Below are positions 59,791 through 64,000 of a stretch of DNA of 64,000 nt, piece by piece. The notes beneath the pieces were generated by a model. That model was not told where the DNA came from. It saw only the letters and a list, made by a program, of their open reading frames with translations, and searched no databases. A program made the translations under genes and the position numbers. The stretch is from Chloroflexota bacterium (GTDB lineage Bacteria; Chloroflexota; Anaerolineae; Anaerolineales; Anaerolineaceae), in the NCBI GenBank assembly GCA_016838895.1, contig JAEKNU010000003.1, forward strand, positions 92,707 through 156,706, given 5' to 3'. The stretch's first letter is position 1, and each line of letters starts with the position of its first letter.

Positions 59791-60762
59791 TTATTCCTCC
59801 CACGCTTCTTTCACATAAATATCACTAAATAATTCCTCAGGTGCCGGTTCTGGGCTTGATTCTGCAAATTCCACCGCTTCTTTAACCTCAACCTCAATTT
59901 TTGCATCTTCCGCATCCAATTCCTGCTCAGTAAATGATTTCTTTTCAATCAAATATTGCCTAAAAATGCCTATCGGATCATTTTCCTGCCAACGTTTTAC
60001 TTCAGCTTGTTCACGATAACGTTCAGGATCGCCCATGGAGTGTCCCTTGAATCGATAGGTGTTGACCTCCAGGAATTGCGGACCGCTGCCTGCCCGAATT
60101 TCTTTGAGTAATTTCTCGCCCATTTTGTTGACTTCAATAAGGTTCATACCATCAACATCCTGGTTTTTCATGCCGTAACCATCGGCTTTCCGGCGTATTT
60201 CAGAAACCGCAGAGGCACGCGCGACAGATGTACCCATGCCATATTGATTATTTTCACAAACCCACAATACGGGTAAATTCCAAACCTTGGATAAATTTAC
60301 TGCCTCATGGAAATAGCCGATATTTGTTGCCCCATCACCAAAGAAACAAATGGTTACACCGCTATTCCCTTTATAATGATCCCCTAAGGCCAATCCGGCC
60401 GCTACAGGTAAATGGGCGCCAACAATGGCGTGACCGCCCCAGAAATTCTTATTCACATCAGCCATATGCATTGAGCCGCCTTTGCCTTTTGAACTACCAG
60501 TTGCTTTACCCAGTAATTCTGCCAACACTTCCTTTGCGGACAATCCACAATTGATAGCAATACCATGATCGCGATAAGCTGTAATAACTCTATCTTCAGG
60601 TGTTCTGGCAGCGATTATGCCGGTGCTGACAGCTTCCTGTCCAATGTATAAATGCAAAAAACCACCAATTCTACCTTTTTGATACTGAACAGCCGCTTCT
60701 TCTTCAACGAGTCGAATCAATACCATTTGATGGTACATTTCTAATAATTGCTCTTTTCCCAT
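59791..60762 (-). CDS. pdhA: Pyruvate dehydrogenase E1 alpha subunit
   Basis: GGFLHLYIGQEAVSTGIIAA; GKGGSMHMADVNKNFWGGHAIVGAHLPVAAGLAL; FFGDGATNIGYFHEAVNLSKVWNLPVLWVCENN; ATG 60762 after AGGAGG. Confidence 0.93.
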   Translation of the reverse strand: MGKEQLLEMYHQMVLIRLVEEEAAVQYQKGRIGGFLHLYIGQEAVSTGIIAARTPEDRVITAYRDHGIAINCGLSAKEVLAELLGKATGSSKGKGGSMHMADVNKNFWGGHAIVGAHLPVAAGLALGDHYKGNSGVTICFFGDGATNIGYFHEAVNLSKVWNLPVLWVCENNQYGMGTSVARASAVSEIRRKADGYGMKNQDVDGMNLIEVNKMGEKLLKEIRAGSGPQFLEVNTYRFKGHSMGDPERYREQAEVKRWQENDPIGIFRQYLIEKKSFTEQELDAEDAKIEVEVKEAVEFAESSPEPAPEELFSDIYVKEAWEE

Positions 60763-60832
60763 GATGTGTCCTCCTGATAAATGGAACATGCCATATTTTC
60801 AATCAATTACTTATATATACTATTCTAGTCTA

Positions 60833-60901
60833 TCTCACTTTTTTTATCAATTTCATCTATATTATCTTAATAAATCTCTAATAATTCTCACTTTTTTTAT
60901 C
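60833..60901 (-). repeat. Two identical 16-bp direct repeats upstream of pdhA
   Basis: TCTCACTTTTTTTATC at 60833-60848 and 60886-60901 (minus strand GATAAAAAAAGTGAGA). Confidence 0.85.
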
Positions 60902-61002
60902 TTATTTTATTGTATATCAAAACCATACCGCAGACATGATATCCAGGTACACGATCGTTTGTCTACGTTGTAAAAGAGCCAACCTTATACTACATTAAAA
61001 CC

Positions 61003-61031
61003 AAAAGAGGTTGCTCAATGAGCAACCTCTT
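61003..61031 (-). terminator. Intrinsic terminator of ppdK
   Basis: Minus strand AAGAGGTTGCT-CATTG-AGCAACCTCTTTTGG. Confidence 0.85.
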
Positions 61032-61052
61032 ATCATGGAAATTTATTGCTAC

Positions 61053-63803
61053 TTAGTTAGCAGCGTATTTCAATGCAGCATGAGCAGCGGCCAGGCGGGC
61101 TACTGGGACACGGAATGGGGAACAGCTAACATAGTTGTTGCCCAAACGGTGACAGAAATCAATTGAGTCCGGATCACCACCATGTTCACCACAAATACCA
61201 ACTTCCAAATCCTTGCGGGTTGAACGACCATCTTCGACAGCCAGTTGCATAATGCGGCCTACACCAGGTTGATCAATACTCTGGAATGGATTCACAGGTA
61301 AGATACCGTCTTCCACATATTGAACCAGGAAGTTACGTTCGGCATCATCACGGCTGTACCCAAAGGTCATTTGAGTCAGGTCATTAGTACCGAAGGAGAA
61401 AAACTCTGCTACGGTAGCAATTTCAGCAGCGGTCAAAGCTGCCCGAGGAATTTCGATCATGGTACCAAATTTGTACGAGAAATTAACTTTCTTGGCGTCC
61501 ATAATTTCTTTGGCCAATTCAACCAAACGAGGCTGGATAACTTTCAACTCATTGATATGACCAGTCAATGGGATCATAATTTCAGGTTTAACGTTGATGC
61601 CTTTCAAAGCAACATTGGATGCGGCTTCAAAGATCGCACGAACCTGCATTTCAACAATCTGAGGAATGGTAATGCTCAGGCGCACACCACGTAACCCCAT
61701 CATAGGATTGGATTCATGTAATGACTGAACATTTTCCAAAAGCTCTTCTTTCTCTGCCAGACCCTTGGTCTCGCCCTTCACACGCATGGTGATAACCTCT
61801 TCCAGAAGTTCGTCCTGGGAGGGTAGGAACTCATGCAACGGGGGATCGATCAGGCGAATAATAACGGGTAAACCGTCCATGGCAGTGAAGAGACCTTCAA
61901 AATCGGAGCGCTGGGAAGGAAGTAATTCATCTAAAGCAGCTACGCGATCTTCAACATTCTTGGCCAAAATCATGCGCTGTACAATCGGTAAACGTTCTTG
62001 CTGGAAGAACATGTGCTCAGTACGGCATAGGCCGATCCCTTTGGCGCCGTAGGAGCGGGCACGTTCGGCATCAGCAGGATAATCTGCATTGGTCCATACC
62101 TGCAAACCGGTGGTAGGCCAGCCTTCAGGAGCCTGACGGATACCAGGGCGAGCACAAATTTCATCGGCCCAATTTAAAATAGTCAGTAATTCTGTCTGCT
62201 CATCAAGGGAAGGAACAACAACTTCAACGTTTCCCAAGTAGACTTTACCTGTGGTGCCATTCATGGAAATCCATTCACCTTCTTTGACGATTTTGCCATC
62301 AACTGACATTTCTCGTTTATCAAGGTCAATACGGACAGAAGAAGCGCCCACAATACAAGGCACACCAAACTGACGGGCAACAACAGCAGCATGGGAGGTA
62401 GCACCACCCTCACTGGTCAAAATACCACGGGCAGCCAACATACCATGAACATCATCTGGTTTGGTGAAAGGACGAACCATGATGACTTCCTGATGCTCTT
62501 CAAGGGCCATTTTTTCAGCCAGGTCAGCATCAAAGTAAACCTGTCCAACAGCTGCACCCGGTGAAGCGTTCACACCGGTAGCATACATGCGACCTTCTTT
62601 GCGTGCTTTTTCCAAAGCATCCAGGTCAAATTGCGGATGAAGCATCGTATCAACATTTTCCGGGGTAATATACTGTACTGCTGCATCTTTGGTGATCAAC
62701 CCTTCATTGGCCATATCGAAAGCAATTTGGATTGCTGCGGCTGCGGTGCGTTTACCATTACGCGTCTGCAGCATCCATAAACGACCACGTTCGATGGTAA
62801 ATTCCATGTCCTGCATATCGGTATAATGATTTTCAAGCTTGTCGCAAATTTCAAGGAATTCTTTATAAGCTTCGGGGAAAATCGTACCTAGTTTTTCAAT
62901 GGGTTCAGTATTACGAATACCTGCAACCACATCTTCGCCCTGAGCATTCAACAAATATTCACCATATAATTTGCGTTCACCATTGGCTGGATTACGTGTG
63001 AACGCTACACCGGTACCGGAATCATTGCCCATATTACCAAAGACCATGGTAACGATATTGACGGCGGTTCCTAAATCATCAGCAATTTTTGCTGCTCGGC
63101 GATAGTCGATTGCACGTTTGCCATTCCAGGAGCTGAATACAGCTTCAGTGGCGTGACGAATCTGATCCATCGGGTCGTTGGGGAAATCAAATCCCTTGTG
63201 TTCACGCACAACTTTCTTGAATGCAGCTGTCAATTCTTTCAATTGATCGGCGGTCAAGTCAGTATCTGCCTTTGCACCAACTTTCTCTTTAAAAGTATCT
63301 AAAACTTTTTCAAAATGAACGTCTTCAACACCCAATACTACGGAACCAAACATTTGTACTAAACGTCGGTAAGAATCATAAACAAAACGCTCGTTATTGG
63401 TCAATTTAACCATTCCGAGCGCTGTATCATCATTCAAACCAATATTAAGGACAGTATCCATCATACCTGGCATGGAAAATTTTGCGCCAGATCGACAGGA
63501 AACCAAAAGCGGGTTGTTGGGATCCCCGAATTTTTTTCCGGATTGACGTTCTACTTCTTTAAGTGCTACCAGAACCTGGTCCCATAATTTGTCAGGAAAA
63601 TTATTTCCTGCTGCCAAGTAAGCATTACAGGCTTCAGTTGTAACTGTAAAACCGGGGGGTACCGGGACGCCGATACGGGTCATATCAGCCAAGTTTGCAC
63701 CTTTTCCACCAAGAAGGCCCCTTACGCCATCCCAATCATTACCTACGTACGCTTCAGCTTCTTTGACTTCACTGTATAAATATACCCATTTCTTGTCTGC
63801 CAT
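61053..63803 (-). CDS. ppdK: Pyruvate, phosphate dikinase
   Basis: GGKGANLADMTRIGVPVPPGFTVTTEAC; LTSEGGATSHAAVVARQFGVPCIVG; GLCRTEHMFF; ATG 63803. Confidence 0.98.
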   Translation of the reverse strand: MADKKWVYLYSEVKEAEAYVGNDWDGVRGLLGGKGANLADMTRIGVPVPPGFTVTTEACNAYLAAGNNFPDKLWDQVLVALKEVERQSGKKFGDPNNPLLVSCRSGAKFSMPGMMDTVLNIGLNDDTALGMVKLTNNERFVYDSYRRLVQMFGSVVLGVEDVHFEKVLDTFKEKVGAKADTDLTADQLKELTAAFKKVVREHKGFDFPNDPMDQIRHATEAVFSSWNGKRAIDYRRAAKIADDLGTAVNIVTMVFGNMGNDSGTGVAFTRNPANGERKLYGEYLLNAQGEDVVAGIRNTEPIEKLGTIFPEAYKEFLEICDKLENHYTDMQDMEFTIERGRLWMLQTRNGKRTAAAAIQIAFDMANEGLITKDAAVQYITPENVDTMLHPQFDLDALEKARKEGRMYATGVNASPGAAVGQVYFDADLAEKMALEEHQEVIMVRPFTKPDDVHGMLAARGILTSEGGATSHAAVVARQFGVPCIVGASSVRIDLDKREMSVDGKIVKEGEWISMNGTTGKVYLGNVEVVVPSLDEQTELLTILNWADEICARPGIRQAPEGWPTTGLQVWTNADYPADAERARSYGAKGIGLCRTEHMFFQQERLPIVQRMILAKNVEDRVAALDELLPSQRSDFEGLFTAMDGLPVIIRLIDPPLHEFLPSQDELLEEVITMRVKGETKGLAEKEELLENVQSLHESNPMMGLRGVRLSITIPQIVEMQVRAIFEAASNVALKGINVKPEIMIPLTGHINELKVIQPRLVELAKEIMDAKKVNFSYKFGTMIEIPRAALTAAEIATVAEFFSFGTNDLTQMTFGYSRDDAERNFLVQYVEDGILPVNPFQSIDQPGVGRIMQLAVEDGRSTRKDLEVGICGEHGGDPDSIDFCHRLGNNYVSCSPFRVPVARLAAAHAALKYAAN

Positions 63804-63826
63804 CGTTTCTCCTAAAATATTTTTCA

Positions 63827-63845
63827 CACTCCATTTTTTGGAGTG
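63827..63845 (-). repeat. Perfect 7-bp hairpin in the ppdK leader
   Basis: CACTCCA-TTTTT-TGGAGTG about 23 bp upstream of the ATG. Confidence 0.7.
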
Positions 63846-64000
63846 AATTCTATTTCTGCACAATATAAGATTTTACCATAAACAACGAAATCATACTGAA
63901 ATTACCATTTTATTTATTTTATACTATGACTCTACTGAAAAAACATGCTACTTTTCAGTCTAAATTTTGCATACAAAGCGAAATTGGCCTTTTCCAACCG

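Noticed and set aside
60790-61000. Possible small RNA between ppdK and pdhA
   Set aside because: Explained as AT-rich promoter/leader of pdhA; only the direct repeats stand out.

Overview
The window looks like a chromosomal segment of a moderately AT-rich bacterium, probably Chloroflexota/Anaerolineae-like. That placement is inferred from protein flavour and needs a phylogeny. It carries about 57 protein genes. I recognised no rRNA, tRNA, CRISPR array, phage or transposon, so most of it is core or housekeeping DNA: yvcK-gap-pgk, rpsT, argS, obg, nadD, recJ-alr, tgt-uppP, tal, mtnA, tatC, recA, ahcY plus a PfkB kinase, pdhABC and ppdK. The less ordinary content is mostly regulatory or architectural: (1) two unrelated transcription factors (ArsR/DUF2087 and PadR), each beside a gene for a similar multi-TM 'sensor' membrane protein, with a perfect palindrome in each factor gene's own promoter region; (2) an ECF sigma/anti-sigma/bactofilin-like operon with a sigmaW-like promoter and a 15-unit Pro-Asp-Met repeat linker; (3) a SOS-box-like site between -35 and -10 of a strong recA promoter; (4) predicted leaderless mRNAs for two genes; (5) a 59-aa ORF missed by the ORF track; (6) a divergent Ser/Thr kinase and FHA-winged-helix pair; (7) a TtuB/TtuA-like tRNA thiolation pair; (8) a candidate attenuator upstream of the PfkB kinase-ahcY genes; (9) a 16-bp direct repeat upstream of pdhABC. 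Everything was read by eye. Family calls come from motif recognition, not database searches.
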